From Allofournierella massiliensis (GTDB lineage Bacteria; Bacillota; Clostridia; Oscillospirales; Ruminococcaceae), in contig NZ_JAFBIO010000020.1 of assembly GCF_021531255.1 (NCBI RefSeq), forward strand, positions 1 to 37,086: a DNA stretch of 37,086 nt. Direction: 5' to 3'. Each line of letters starts with the position of its first letter. Within the stretch, counting starts at the first letter, position 1. The translations under genes were made by a program, and so were the position numbers. This document shows, piece after piece, positions 7,891-14,786 of this stretch. The notes under the pieces were generated by a model. That model saw only the letters and a program-made list of their open reading frames with translations, was not told the DNA's origin and did not search any database.

Positions 7891-7909
7891 GGCTCCTGCC
7901 TCAGGAGCC
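7891..7909. other. Intercistronic perfect hairpin
   Basis: GGCTCCTG-CCT-CAGGAGCC, an 8-bp perfect stem between the GH3 stop and the ribosome site of the HD-GYP gene. No T-run follows on the minus strand, so it is not a standard terminator for that transcript. Confidence 0.4.
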
Positions 7910-7913
7910 TGCT

Positions 7914-9533
7914 TTATATGGCCGGGTACTCCCCTTCCCCGGCCCAATCCTCAGCCTGCAGCCGAACCAAGGCGGCCAGCTGCTCTCTGGGCGGGCTGAT
8001 GCGCACAATGGGCTGGCCATACCGTTTTTGATAGGTGGCAAAGGTACCGCTTCGCAGGATGGTGATCTGCAGCGGCTCCAGCCCCAGAATCTTTTTCAGG
8101 TTGTCGTAGTCGTTATCCAGATAATTGAAATAGATCTCCATATGCCGGCGGAGCACATCCACCGTCACCGCCCGGTTCACCAAACTGCCCGGCTCGATCT
8201 CCACATACAGGTGCAGATAGGGGTGGCCGGTGGCGGTGTCAAACTCTTTGGCAGCGCTCCATTCCTGGATGGGCAGTGCCGAAAGCTGGATCACATCCTC
8301 CACCGAGTGCTGGGTAATGCGGGTAAAACCGGCAATGTCAATGATATCCGGCACCCGGTCCACAAAGCAGAAACGGGGCAGGCGGGAATGATCGTCCGGG
8401 TTGCCGATGCCGGTACAGCGATACACATCGCCGGTGCGGTAGCGGGCAAAGGCCCCGCCCTTGAAGCTGGTCACTACCAGCTCATACACGCTGCCGGGCT
8501 GCACCTCGTTCATCAGCAGGGTGGGCGCATCCTTCTGGCAGCTGCGGATATATTGTTCCGGCAGGAACTCGTAAAACGCCGTATCCGGGAAGAAATACAG
8601 ATCCTTCCGGTTCCAGGTCTCGCAGCCCACCATGCCGGCCTCGGTGCCGGCAAACAGCTCCAGCGGGCGCACTCCCCACATTTTTTCCAGATCATCCTTA
8701 TAGCAGGCATTGTCCGTTCCGGCGCAGATGAATCCTTTGGTCTGGAACAGATCTTTGGGCAGGATTTCCCTTCCCTCCCGCTTGGCAGTCATCTTGGCTT
8801 TTGCCAGGCGGAGCAGGGCCGGAAGAGGCAGACTGAATTTCCCCTTTTTCTTTCCGCTGCCGCCCCCTGCCACTGCGGAGAGATTCAGGCTCAGGTAATA
8901 AGCAATGCTGCCCATGCTGAGGAAATAATCCATGCCCCGGTTCAGGGCCTGTTTAAAGCCCAGTTTGCTCCGCTCGGAAAAAGACATGGTGGCGATGGTA
9001 CTGCGGGGTGGCATGGTCTCAAAGCCATATTCCTCATCCAGGATCAGCCCGATCAGGCCGGTGAGAAAAGGCATGGGGGCCAGGCCGGACAGGATCTTGT
9101 CTCCCACCGAAAAATCCCCCCAGCCCTGGGCACTGGCCAGCAGCATGGTGGCCACACCGTTCCGGCTGAAGGTATCCACCATTCCCTGAGTGTAGGGTGC
9201 GGTCTTCACCGGCCGCTTGCCGCCCTCCCAGGTGGTCTCGATCCAGGTAACGGGGGGCAAAGGCAGGAACTCGGGGCGGCGCTGCAGCAGGATATCCGCG
9301 TAGTCTTCGTATGTAGTCAGGGGCACTGCCTGACGGAGGGACGCATAGTCGACCGGCCGCTTGCTGCCCAGAAAATGCCTGCCCAGCGGGCAGTCGGACC
9401 AAAGGGCCAGCTGCTCTTCCAGAAGGCGGTTCTGCAGCTTCATATAACCTTCGCTGTCCAGCTCCAAAAAGCCGCAGTATTCCTGCCAGACTTTTTCCGG
9501 GTCTTCCTGGCAAAGTCTCTCGGTGAGCTTCAC
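7914..9533 (-). CDS. GH3-family acyl-adenylate amido synthetase
   Basis: 539 residues resembling the GH3 auxin-responsive family (JAR1-like): enzymes that adenylate a carboxylic acid and join it to an amino acid or other amine. Motifs include LFAGTEAGMVG, the adenylate-forming core usually written TSE/TEG, ARYRTGD, the hinge-region YRxGD, and VDRVPDIIDIAGF after it. Bacterial GH3 substrates are largely unknown. The start is GTG at 9533, after AAGGAGG, overlapping the tail of the methyltransferase-like gene's ribosome region by three bases of spacing. It is the second gene of a probable operon beginning at 10106. Its Ala/Gly/Lys-rich insert near 223-233 is unusual but need not matter. Confidence 0.85.
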   Translation of the reverse strand: MKLTERLCQEDPEKVWQEYCGFLELDSEGYMKLQNRLLEEQLALWSDCPLGRHFLGSKRPVDYASLRQAVPLTTYEDYADILLQRRPEFLPLPPVTWIETTWEGGKRPVKTAPYTQGMVDTFSRNGVATMLLASAQGWGDFSVGDKILSGLAPMPFLTGLIGLILDEEYGFETMPPRSTIATMSFSERSKLGFKQALNRGMDYFLSMGSIAYYLSLNLSAVAGGGSGKKKGKFSLPLPALLRLAKAKMTAKREGREILPKDLFQTKGFICAGTDNACYKDDLEKMWGVRPLELFAGTEAGMVGCETWNRKDLYFFPDTAFYEFLPEQYIRSCQKDAPTLLMNEVQPGSVYELVVTSFKGGAFARYRTGDVYRCTGIGNPDDHSRLPRFCFVDRVPDIIDIAGFTRITQHSVEDVIQLSALPIQEWSAAKEFDTATGHPYLHLYVEIEPGSLVNRAVTVDVLRRHMEIYFNYLDNDYDNLKKILGLEPLQITILRSGTFATYQKRYGQPIVRISPPREQLAALVRLQAEDWAGEGEYPAI

Positions 9534-9536
9534 GCC

Positions 9537-10106
9537 TCACTCCTCCTTCCGTCCGGCATACTGCCGCAGGCAGTTTTTCAGGCTGCCCGGCGTGGGCAGC
9601 AAAAAAGGGACACGGCGGCGATATTCCCCGTAATCACAGAAGGTCCGGGGAAAGGTCCACAGGTCCTGCAGGACCACATAGCCCAGATTCAGCAGGCAGA
9701 GCAGCAAAAAGCAGCCCCAGGAGGCCGGCCCCAGCGCCCCGCCCAGGCAAAAATACAACCCGGCAAACCATAAAAGGCCGGGATGCCGGCAGAGCGCGTA
9801 CATTTTCTGATCCCACACCCGGCGCTGGGCGGCAGGGTCACTATAGGTTCCTTTGGGCAGAGAAAAGAAAAGGGCTTGGGCCAGCAGAAAAACAAAAACA
9901 AAAGCTGCCGCCCACCAGCCCAACGACTGCGGCCGCAGCGGCAGGCATAAAAGCGCCGTCCGCAGGGTGGAAAGCAGAACCAGCAGGCAGCCCGCCGAAA
10001 AGCCCCAGCGCAAAAAAGCGCTGGCCGGCCGCCGGACGGTACACCAATCATACAGGCCAAAGAGGGCAAATGCCCCCACCCCGCACAGAAGGGCCGGCAT
10101 ATCCAT
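9537..10106 (-). CDS. Isoprenylcysteine methyltransferase-like membrane protein
   Basis: 189 residues with about five hydrophobic helices. The C-terminal half has the ICMT/PEMT-type signature: CRHPGLLWFAGLYFCLG followed by FCDYGEYRRRVPFLLP, which binds S-adenosylmethionine and the substrate head group in that family. Bacterial members methylate small or lipid substrates that are mostly unidentified. The start at 10106 is chosen because a purine-rich AGGAAAGGGAAGGG lies before it and a promoter with TATAAT at 10153-10158 sits 47 bases upstream. Longer in-frame starts would lie on or beyond that promoter. The GH3 gene starts just after its stop. Confidence 0.7.
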   Translation of the reverse strand: MDMPALLCGVGAFALFGLYDWCTVRRPASAFLRWGFSAGCLLVLLSTLRTALLCLPLRPQSLGWWAAAFVFVFLLAQALFFSLPKGTYSDPAAQRRVWDQKMYALCRHPGLLWFAGLYFCLGGALGPASWGCFLLLCLLNLGYVVLQDLWTFPRTFCDYGEYRRRVPFLLPTPGSLKNCLRQYAGRKEE

Positions 10107-10152
10107 CTTTTCCCTTCCCTTTCCTCGAAAAAGCGCAGAATACAACAGGTAC

Positions 10153-10181
10153 ATTATAGCACAGTTGTTGTATAGGCGAAA
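10153..10181 (-). promoter_or_regulatory. Extended -10 promoter of the ICMT-like/GH3 operon
   Basis: TGCTATAAT on the minus strand (TATAAT at 10153-10158 with the extended TG) and a weak TTTCGC 17 bases upstream. It confirms the later start codon at 10106. Confidence 0.6.
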
Positions 10182-10236
10182 GGGAGTTGCCAATTTTTTG
10201 CAGCAGATTCTTCCTTCCGTTTTCCCCTCTCTTTTC

Positions 10237-10265
10237 TTTCAAAAAACCGTCAGGTCTGTTATAAT
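10237..10265 (+). promoter_or_regulatory. Promoter of the ketopantoate-reductase-like gene
   Basis: TTTCAA (10237-10242), 17-base spacer, TGTTATAAT with extended -10 (TATAAT 10260-10265). Start of transcription near 10272. Confidence 0.65.
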
Positions 10266-10311
10266 ATTCTTGTATTTTTCCTTTTTTGTCACCTAAAAAG
10301 AGGGGCGATCC

Positions 10312-10337
10312 GGTAGGCCCGGCCTGCCTTTTGTTTT
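10312..10337 (+). terminator. Terminator-like hairpin in the leader of the ketopantoate-reductase-like gene
   Basis: GGTAGGC-CCG-GCCTGCC followed by TTTTGTTTT, between the promoter (10237-10265) and the ribosome site (10342-10349). It looks like an intrinsic terminator placed inside a short leader and may act as an attenuator. The stem is only 7 bp with one G-U. Confidence 0.4.
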
Positions 10338-10357
10338 ATGTAAAGGAGACTTGTGTT

Positions 10358-11299
10358 ATGGATACCGATCTGAAAATTTCCGTTATGGGTCTGGGCGGCG
10401 TGGGCGGCTTGCTGAGCGGGGCGCTGATCCGCCATTACGGCAATTCAGTGAGCCTGATCGCCCGGGGAAAACGTGCGGAACATCTGCGCAGCCAGGGCCT
10501 CACCATCCATTCCGAGGTCTATGGCGAGTTTACGGCAAAACCCGGCCTGGTGACGGATGATCCCGCCCAGCTGCCGGTTCAGGATATCGTTCTTGTCTGT
10601 GTGAAAAACGGCGGGCTGGAGCAGGCCGCCGCACAGCTCAAGCCCATTGTCGGCCCCCGCACCCTGGTACTGCCGGTTATGAACGGGGTGAGCGCCAGCC
10701 GGAATCTGCGTGCCTGGCTGGGCCAGGGCCATGTTCTGGACAGCGTGATCTACACGGTTTCCAGCGCCGGGCCGGATTACAGCATCACCCAGAAAGGGCC
10801 CTTCACCACCATCCACATGGGCGCCAGCCTGCCCGAAGACCGGGAAGGCGCCCGGGCCTGCTGCGCAGCCCTGAAGGAAGCCGGCATCGACTGCCGCCTG
10901 GCCGAGGACGTACAGGTGGCCATCTGGAACAAATATGTGCTGAACTGCGCTTACAATGTGGTCACCGCCCGCTGGGGGATCAATATCGGGCAGATCAAGG
11001 CCGACCCCAAGCTGACCCAGGAATACCGCCAGCTGATGGAAGAAGCCTGGCAGGTAGGCCGGGCTGCCGGTGTGGCCCTGCCCGCCGATCTGCTGGAAAA
11101 ACATATGGATCGACTGGCCCACACCACCGACGATTCCACCAGTTCTCTGAGCCGGGATTTCGACGAAGGCCGCACCGGAGAGATGGATATCTTCTGCGGC
11201 GAGGTGATCCGGATGGCCCGGCAGCTGGGCATCGAGGTTCCCGTCACCCAAGCTTACCAGCAGGGTCTGCAGGAACGGGCAGCCGCCTTCGGCCGGTAA
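10358..11299 (+). CDS. Ketopantoate reductase family (PanE/ApbA-like) oxidoreductase
   Basis: 313 residues. The N-terminus has the NADP-binding glycine motif GLGGVGG (11-17). The later half has NKYVLNCAYN (191-200), with the lysine that protonates ketopantoate in PanE (Lys192), and a conserved SSLSRDFDEGRTGEMD segment near the substrate site. PanE reduces 2-dehydropantoate to pantoate in coenzyme A synthesis, but many paralogues act on other 2-keto acids and no panB/panC is nearby. A family-level call is therefore safer than panE. AAAGGAGA stands before the ATG at 10358. The next gene, 93 bases on, is a maleate-isomerase-like enzyme, which suggests a small-acid pathway. Confidence 0.82.
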   Translation: MDTDLKISVMGLGGVGGLLSGALIRHYGNSVSLIARGKRAEHLRSQGLTIHSEVYGEFTAKPGLVTDDPAQLPVQDIVLVCVKNGGLEQAAAQLKPIVGPRTLVLPVMNGVSASRNLRAWLGQGHVLDSVIYTVSSAGPDYSITQKGPFTTIHMGASLPEDREGARACCAALKEAGIDCRLAEDVQVAIWNKYVLNCAYNVVTARWGINIGQIKADPKLTQEYRQLMEEAWQVGRAAGVALPADLLEKHMDRLAHTTDDSTSSLSRDFDEGRTGEMDIFCGEVIRMARQLGIEVPVTQAYQQGLQERAAAFGR

Positions 11300-11322
11300 T
11301 CGCTTCTCCTTCCTCCTGTGTT

Positions 11323-11351
11323 TTGATTGTTCGGGAAAAGTTCCCGATATG
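11323..11351 (+). promoter_or_regulatory. Possible operator-promoter before the maleate-isomerase-like gene
   Basis: A perfect inverted repeat TCGGGAA-AAG-TTCCCGA (11331-11347) lies in the 17-base space between TTGATT (11323-11328) and a poor -10, GATATG (11346-11351). It has no T-run, so an operator is more likely than a terminator. Confidence 0.35.
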
Positions 11352-11392
11352 AAAAAAGAAAAAGGTAAAATCCTGAAAAGGAGGCAAACAGT

Positions 11393-12142
11393 ATGTCGTC
11401 ATTTTCTCCCTCACCTTACACCTACGGGGCTTTGGGCAAGGTAGCCATTGTGGGCAGCGCGCCCGCCATCTCGGATTTTCACAAATGGCTCCACCCAGAA
11501 ATTGCCATTGCCAGTGCCCCCATGCCCTTGGGGCGGCTGGACGCAGCCGGGCTCACTGCCATGGGGGAACGGCTGGCCCAGGTATTTGATTTCATCCACA
11601 CCTATGACCATTCCGATCTGGCCTTCTTCTCCTGTACTTCGGGCAGCCTGATCGGCGGTGAGGGGTATGACGAAAAGCTCTGCCAGCTCTGCGCCGAAGC
11701 CGCTCACACCGAAACCGCCTACACCACCTCCACTGCGGTCCGCCAGGCTTTTGAGACGCTTCAGGTTCAGAAAATGTCCATCATCACCCCCTACCCGGAT
11801 GATGTGAATGTGGCGGAACGGGATTTCTTTGCCGGCAAGGGCTTTACGGTATACAACATCAACGGCATCCCCACGGCGGACCCCAACAACCGCAAGCTGA
11901 TCTATAAGATCCCGCCCCAGGATATCTATGACTTTGCCATTGCCCACACCCATCCCGACGCCGATGTCTGCTTTTTGAGCTGCACCGGCATGCGGGTGCT
12001 GGACCTGATCCAGCCCCTGGAAGAGGCTTTGGGCATCCCGGTCGTCACCAGCAACCAGACAGCTCTGTGGCTGATGGGCCGGTATTTCGGTCACCACAGC
12101 GACGCGGCCCGGCAGCGCCTGGGCCGGCTGTTCCAGCTGTAA
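11393..12142 (+). CDS. Maleate isomerase / arylmalonate decarboxylase-family enzyme
   Basis: 249 residues from the Asp/Glu racemase superfamily branch that holds maleate cis-trans isomerase and arylmalonate decarboxylase. Both cysteines of the two-base type are present: FFSCTSGSLIGGEGYD (Cys81) and FLSCTGMRVLD (Cys197). The second is followed by the typical PVVTSNQTALW. Arylmalonate decarboxylase has only one, so an isomerase or racemase is favoured. The physiological substrate is not evident. AAAAGGAGG precedes the ATG. A very strong terminator ends the transcript at 12201. It may be cotranscribed with the ketopantoate-reductase-like gene or driven from 11323-11351. Confidence 0.82.
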   Translation: MSSFSPSPYTYGALGKVAIVGSAPAISDFHKWLHPEIAIASAPMPLGRLDAAGLTAMGERLAQVFDFIHTYDHSDLAFFSCTSGSLIGGEGYDEKLCQLCAEAAHTETAYTTSTAVRQAFETLQVQKMSIITPYPDDVNVAERDFFAGKGFTVYNINGIPTADPNNRKLIYKIPPQDIYDFAIAHTHPDADVCFLSCTGMRVLDLIQPLEEALGIPVVTSNQTALWLMGRYFGHHSDAARQRLGRLFQL

Positions 12143-12154
12143 AATCCACTTGTA

Positions 12155-12201
12155 CAAAAAAGAGGGAGAAGCCCCGGGGGCTTCTCCCTCTTTTATTTTT
12201 T
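12155..12201 (+). terminator. Strong intrinsic terminator
   Basis: Stem AAGAGGGAGAAGCCCC / GGGGCTTCTCCCTCTT followed by TTATTTTTT, immediately after the maleate-isomerase-like gene. Confidence 0.9.
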
Positions 12202-12210
12202 GCCCGCAAA

Positions 12211-12250
12211 CACAAAAGGCCCCGGGGCAAACACCCCAAGACCTTTTGTG
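12211..12250. terminator. Hairpin, possible minus-strand terminator
   Basis: CACAAAAGG / CCTTTTGTG arms enclose a second GGGG/CCCC pairing. Minus-strand reading continues TTTGCGGGC, so the U-tract is weak. It would end the UroD-like/desulfidase-side transcript coming from 12426. Confidence 0.4.
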
Positions 12251-12327
12251 TGTTGAGAAAAAAGAGAAAACCTTACAACAGAAAGAACTTATTGGCGTTC
12301 ATTCTTCCTGTCTTTGCCTCTTTGCCG

Positions 12328-12359
12328 CCGCCCGGCGTGATTGGCGCCACGCCGGGCGG
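12328..12359. repeat. Perfect 12-bp GC-rich hairpin
   Basis: CCGCCCGGCGTG, an 8-base loop, then its exact complement. It lies between convergent genes in a 283-base gap and has no T-run on either side. Its core GCCCGGCG-N8-CGCCGGGC is close to the hairpin at 13513-13542. Confidence 0.5.
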
Positions 12360-12425
12360 GAAATGCAAAAGAAGCTATTCCATCCTCGGGAAACGGTACG
12401 GCCCGCCCCGAAAAGGGAAAACAGA

Positions 12426-13433
12426 TTAGATGGTGGCCAGAATCTTCTTGGCCAGCTCCAGACGATCCTCGGGAACGTTCAGAGGTACGCAGCAGCCGGG
12501 GCCCAGGATCAGGCGGCCGTCGGGCACCTGATTGATGGCGTCGGTCAGCTGAGCCTTAACTTCCTCGTCGGTGCCGTTGAACAGAGTGGTGTACTCCTCC
12601 ACGCCGCCGATCAGGATCTTGTCCGGGCAGAGCTTGCGGCCGGTGGCCAGGTCGAAGTCCTCGGCCAGACGGTCATGCCAGTTGATGGCCTGCACGGGGT
12701 ACTTGGAGAGCAGCTCGAACATGGGGGCCTCACCATGCATATGCATGATGTTGAACCACATGCCCTTGCAGGCTTCCAGAACCGCACGGTCGGTGGGCTC
12801 GCCCCACTTCTTGTACTCCTCCAGGCTCATCTTGTCGTAGGTGCCCAGCTGAGTGGCCAGGAAGATACCGGCAGCGCCGGCCTCGGCCAAAGCCTTGACG
12901 TAGCGGATGGTGGTCTCGGTGATCACTTCCAGGCCAGCCTTGAACTCTTCCTCATGGCTGCGGGCGTGGATCAGCACGTTGTCGCCGCCCATCTTCATGG
13001 CGGTGGTCAGGGGGTTGAACACGGTGACCACAACGGGCACCTGACCCTTGTAATGATCAGCCAGGATGCGGGTGCACTCCACGTTCTCGCCCAGGGTGCC
13101 CTTGCTGGGATCCAGCACGGTCAGCTTCTTCCAGTCGGAAGCCTTCTTGATGAGCAGCTGGTTCAGGGTGCCCACCTTGCTGGTGGTGTTGGGCCACTCG
13201 CAGTCGCGCACGGGCCAGGTGATCTGGGCGCCCCAGTCCTGGATGGAGTTATAGCCGTGGTAGGTGATCTTCACGAAATCCCAGTCGAAACGATCCTGGA
13301 ACTGAATGCACTTTTTGACCAGGTCGGTGGTGGGTTTCTCGTCATAGGGAGGGAAGTGTTTCCACAGGTTGATGGCGGTGCTGTCCAGCTTCTTGCCAGC
13401 CAGCAGGGCTTCGATGCGTTCAATATGAGTCAT
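12426..13433 (-). CDS. UroD-fold (MtaA/MtbA-like) methyltransferase-family protein 2
   Basis: 335 residues of the uroporphyrinogen-decarboxylase/cobalamin methyltransferase superfamily. The heme enzyme's N-terminal Arg-rich substrate motif is absent, so it is not HemE. Instead it has HMHGE (231-235) and GPGCC (311-315), where MtaA/MtbA place the zinc ligands His-x-Cys and Cys; here the second ligand position is His. A thiol or corrinoid methyl transfer is possible but no corrinoid protein is nearby, so the reaction is unknown. GGAGGAGA stands eight bases before the ATG at 13433, preferred to an ATG five codons upstream. It is 173 bases after a paralogue and probably cotranscribed. Confidence 0.8.
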   Translation of the reverse strand: MTHIERIEALLAGKKLDSTAINLWKHFPPYDEKPTTDLVKKCIQFQDRFDWDFVKITYHGYNSIQDWGAQITWPVRDCEWPNTTSKVGTLNQLLIKKASDWKKLTVLDPSKGTLGENVECTRILADHYKGQVPVVVTVFNPLTTAMKMGGDNVLIHARSHEEEFKAGLEVITETTIRYVKALAEAGAAGIFLATQLGTYDKMSLEEYKKWGEPTDRAVLEACKGMWFNIMHMHGEAPMFELLSKYPVQAINWHDRLAEDFDLATGRKLCPDKILIGGVEEYTTLFNGTDEEVKAQLTDAINQVPDGRLILGPGCCVPLNVPEDRLELAKKILATI

Positions 13434-13512
13434 CTTAATCTCCTCCAATTTTCAAATCTCTTGTTGGTATCACACACGATCCACCGAGCAGATTCCGCCG
13501 CCTCCCCCGGCA

Positions 13513-13542
13513 GCTGCCCGGCGCTTGGCTTCGCCGGGCAGC
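13513..13542. repeat. Perfect 11-bp GC-rich hairpin between the two UroD-like genes
   Basis: GCTGCCCGGCG, 8-base loop, exact complement. No T-run on the minus strand, so it is not an obvious terminator. It resembles the hairpin at 12328-12359 in stem core and loop size. The rest of 13434-13606 shows only the downstream ribosome site. Confidence 0.5.
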
Positions 13543-13606
13543 CCCACCGTGATAAAAGGGGAGGAAATAGAACTCCTGTTCTGAGCAGGAAAGGTTCTGG
13601 CAGAAA

Positions 13607-14632
13607 TTAGCGGGCATACTGCTCGCAGGCCATGCGAGCTGCATAGAAGTGGGACTCCACGGAGTCGGGATGAGCCACGCAGCCGGGTCCGATCATGAGG
13701 CCCTTCTTGCCGGCAGCCAGAATGCCCTCGCCCACATGAGCGGTGACCTGATCGGCAGTGTACTCGGGATTGCCGAAGACGGCGCTCTCGTTGATGCCGC
13801 CCAGGAAGCACTTGTCGGACAGCTTGCGGGCGTCAGCCATGGTGGGAGCCACCCAGCGGTCATGCCAGTTGATGACTTCGCCGGGGTACTTGGCCATGAT
13901 ATCCCAGTAGGTCTTTTCGCCATGGATGTGCAGCACGTTGAAGTAGGTCTTGCCTTCGTAGGCCTGGGCCACACGGATATCGTAGGGCTCAGCGAACTCA
14001 GCATGCACTTCGCGGCTCACAGCGCCCTCGCGGCAGGTCTGGCTGGCGTAGAAGAAGCCGTCCACACCGGCCTCGATGTTGGCGTTGATGAAGTTGATCT
14101 GGGTCTGGGTAATGGCTTCCAGGCCCTTCTTCACAGACTCGGGGCAGGTCTTGATGGCCTTGTTCAGGTTCTCCATGCCCACCAGCTTGGCAGCCACGGT
14201 CAGGGGGTTGAAGATGGTCTGCAGAATGGGCAGCTCCTGCATCTGGGGGTCACGCTCCTGCTTGAGCAGGCGGCGGGTCTCCACAGCGATCTGCAGGGTC
14301 TTGCCGTAGGTGCCGTAGATGGCGGGGAAAACAGGCAGGTTCTCCCACTCCTCCGCAGTCAGGTCACGGAAGAAACGCTCCTTCACGGGCTGGGTGGGGG
14401 TGCAGAAGAAATCGCAGCTCAGGCCGTAATCGGTAGCCACATAGTTGCCGTAGGGGCACATTTTGATGAAGTCAAAATCGTACTTCTTGGCGACCCGGAT
14501 CATTTCCTCAGCCAGGGAGATGGGGTCCTGGTCCTTGTGAGGCATATGGTACCAGATGGACAGGGGTACACGGTCCACATCCTGCTTGTTGATAGCAGCG
14601 ATCACACGCTCCTTGTGGGTCATCTGATTCAT
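13607..14632 (-). CDS. UroD-fold (MtaA/MtbA-like) methyltransferase-family protein 1
   Basis: 341 residues, clearly paralogous to the following gene: both share FNPLT, VINWHDR/AINWHDR, HxHGE and GPGC in the same order. HIHGE is at 235-239 and GPGC at 315-318, the likely metal site. The RVPLSIWYHMP segment near the N-terminus is where uroporphyrinogen decarboxylase would have its arginine loop, which is missing. AAAGGAGAG precedes the ATG at 14632. It has its own near-consensus promoter at 14716-14744, so it need not depend on the sigma-54 promoter of the cysteine desulfidase upstream. Two diverged copies side by side suggest a heteromer or two related substrates. Confidence 0.8.
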   Translation of the reverse strand: MNQMTHKERVIAAINKQDVDRVPLSIWYHMPHKDQDPISLAEEMIRVAKKYDFDFIKMCPYGNYVATDYGLSCDFFCTPTQPVKERFFRDLTAEEWENLPVFPAIYGTYGKTLQIAVETRRLLKQERDPQMQELPILQTIFNPLTVAAKLVGMENLNKAIKTCPESVKKGLEAITQTQINFINANIEAGVDGFFYASQTCREGAVSREVHAEFAEPYDIRVAQAYEGKTYFNVLHIHGEKTYWDIMAKYPGEVINWHDRWVAPTMADARKLSDKCFLGGINESAVFGNPEYTADQVTAHVGEGILAAGKKGLMIGPGCVAHPDSVESHFYAARMACEQYAR

Positions 14633-14715
14633 GCTATTTTCTCTCCTTTCAAAATCACAAAACTGTGCGTTCTATAGATCCGGCCCGGGCACGGCGCCCT
14701 GCCGACTATGATCTG

Positions 14716-14744
14716 ATTATACTCTCTTTTGGCAAGTCTGACAA
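14716..14744 (-). promoter_or_regulatory. Sigma-A promoter of the UroD-like gene pair
   Basis: TTGTCA (14739-14744), exactly 17 bases, TATAAT (14716-14721), all on the minus strand. The leader is about 75 nt. Confidence 0.75.
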
Positions 14745-14745
14745 T

Positions 14746-14771
14746 TTCCGGCCCCTGTGCAGGGGCCGGAA
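14746..14771 (-). terminator. GC-rich hairpin after the cysteine desulfidase gene
   Basis: TTCCGGCCCCTG against CAGGGGCCGGAA, nearly perfect, just past the desulfidase stop codon and touching the next promoter. The following bases are ATTGTC, not a T-run, so termination may be incomplete. Confidence 0.5.
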
Positions 14772-14786
14772 CAGGCAGCTTCACAA

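Noticed and set aside
12426-14632. Uroporphyrinogen decarboxylase (heme synthesis) assignment
   Set aside because: The arginine-rich N-terminal substrate motif is absent in both, and a metal-type HxHGE/GPGC pair is present, so a methyltransferase-like role is used instead.
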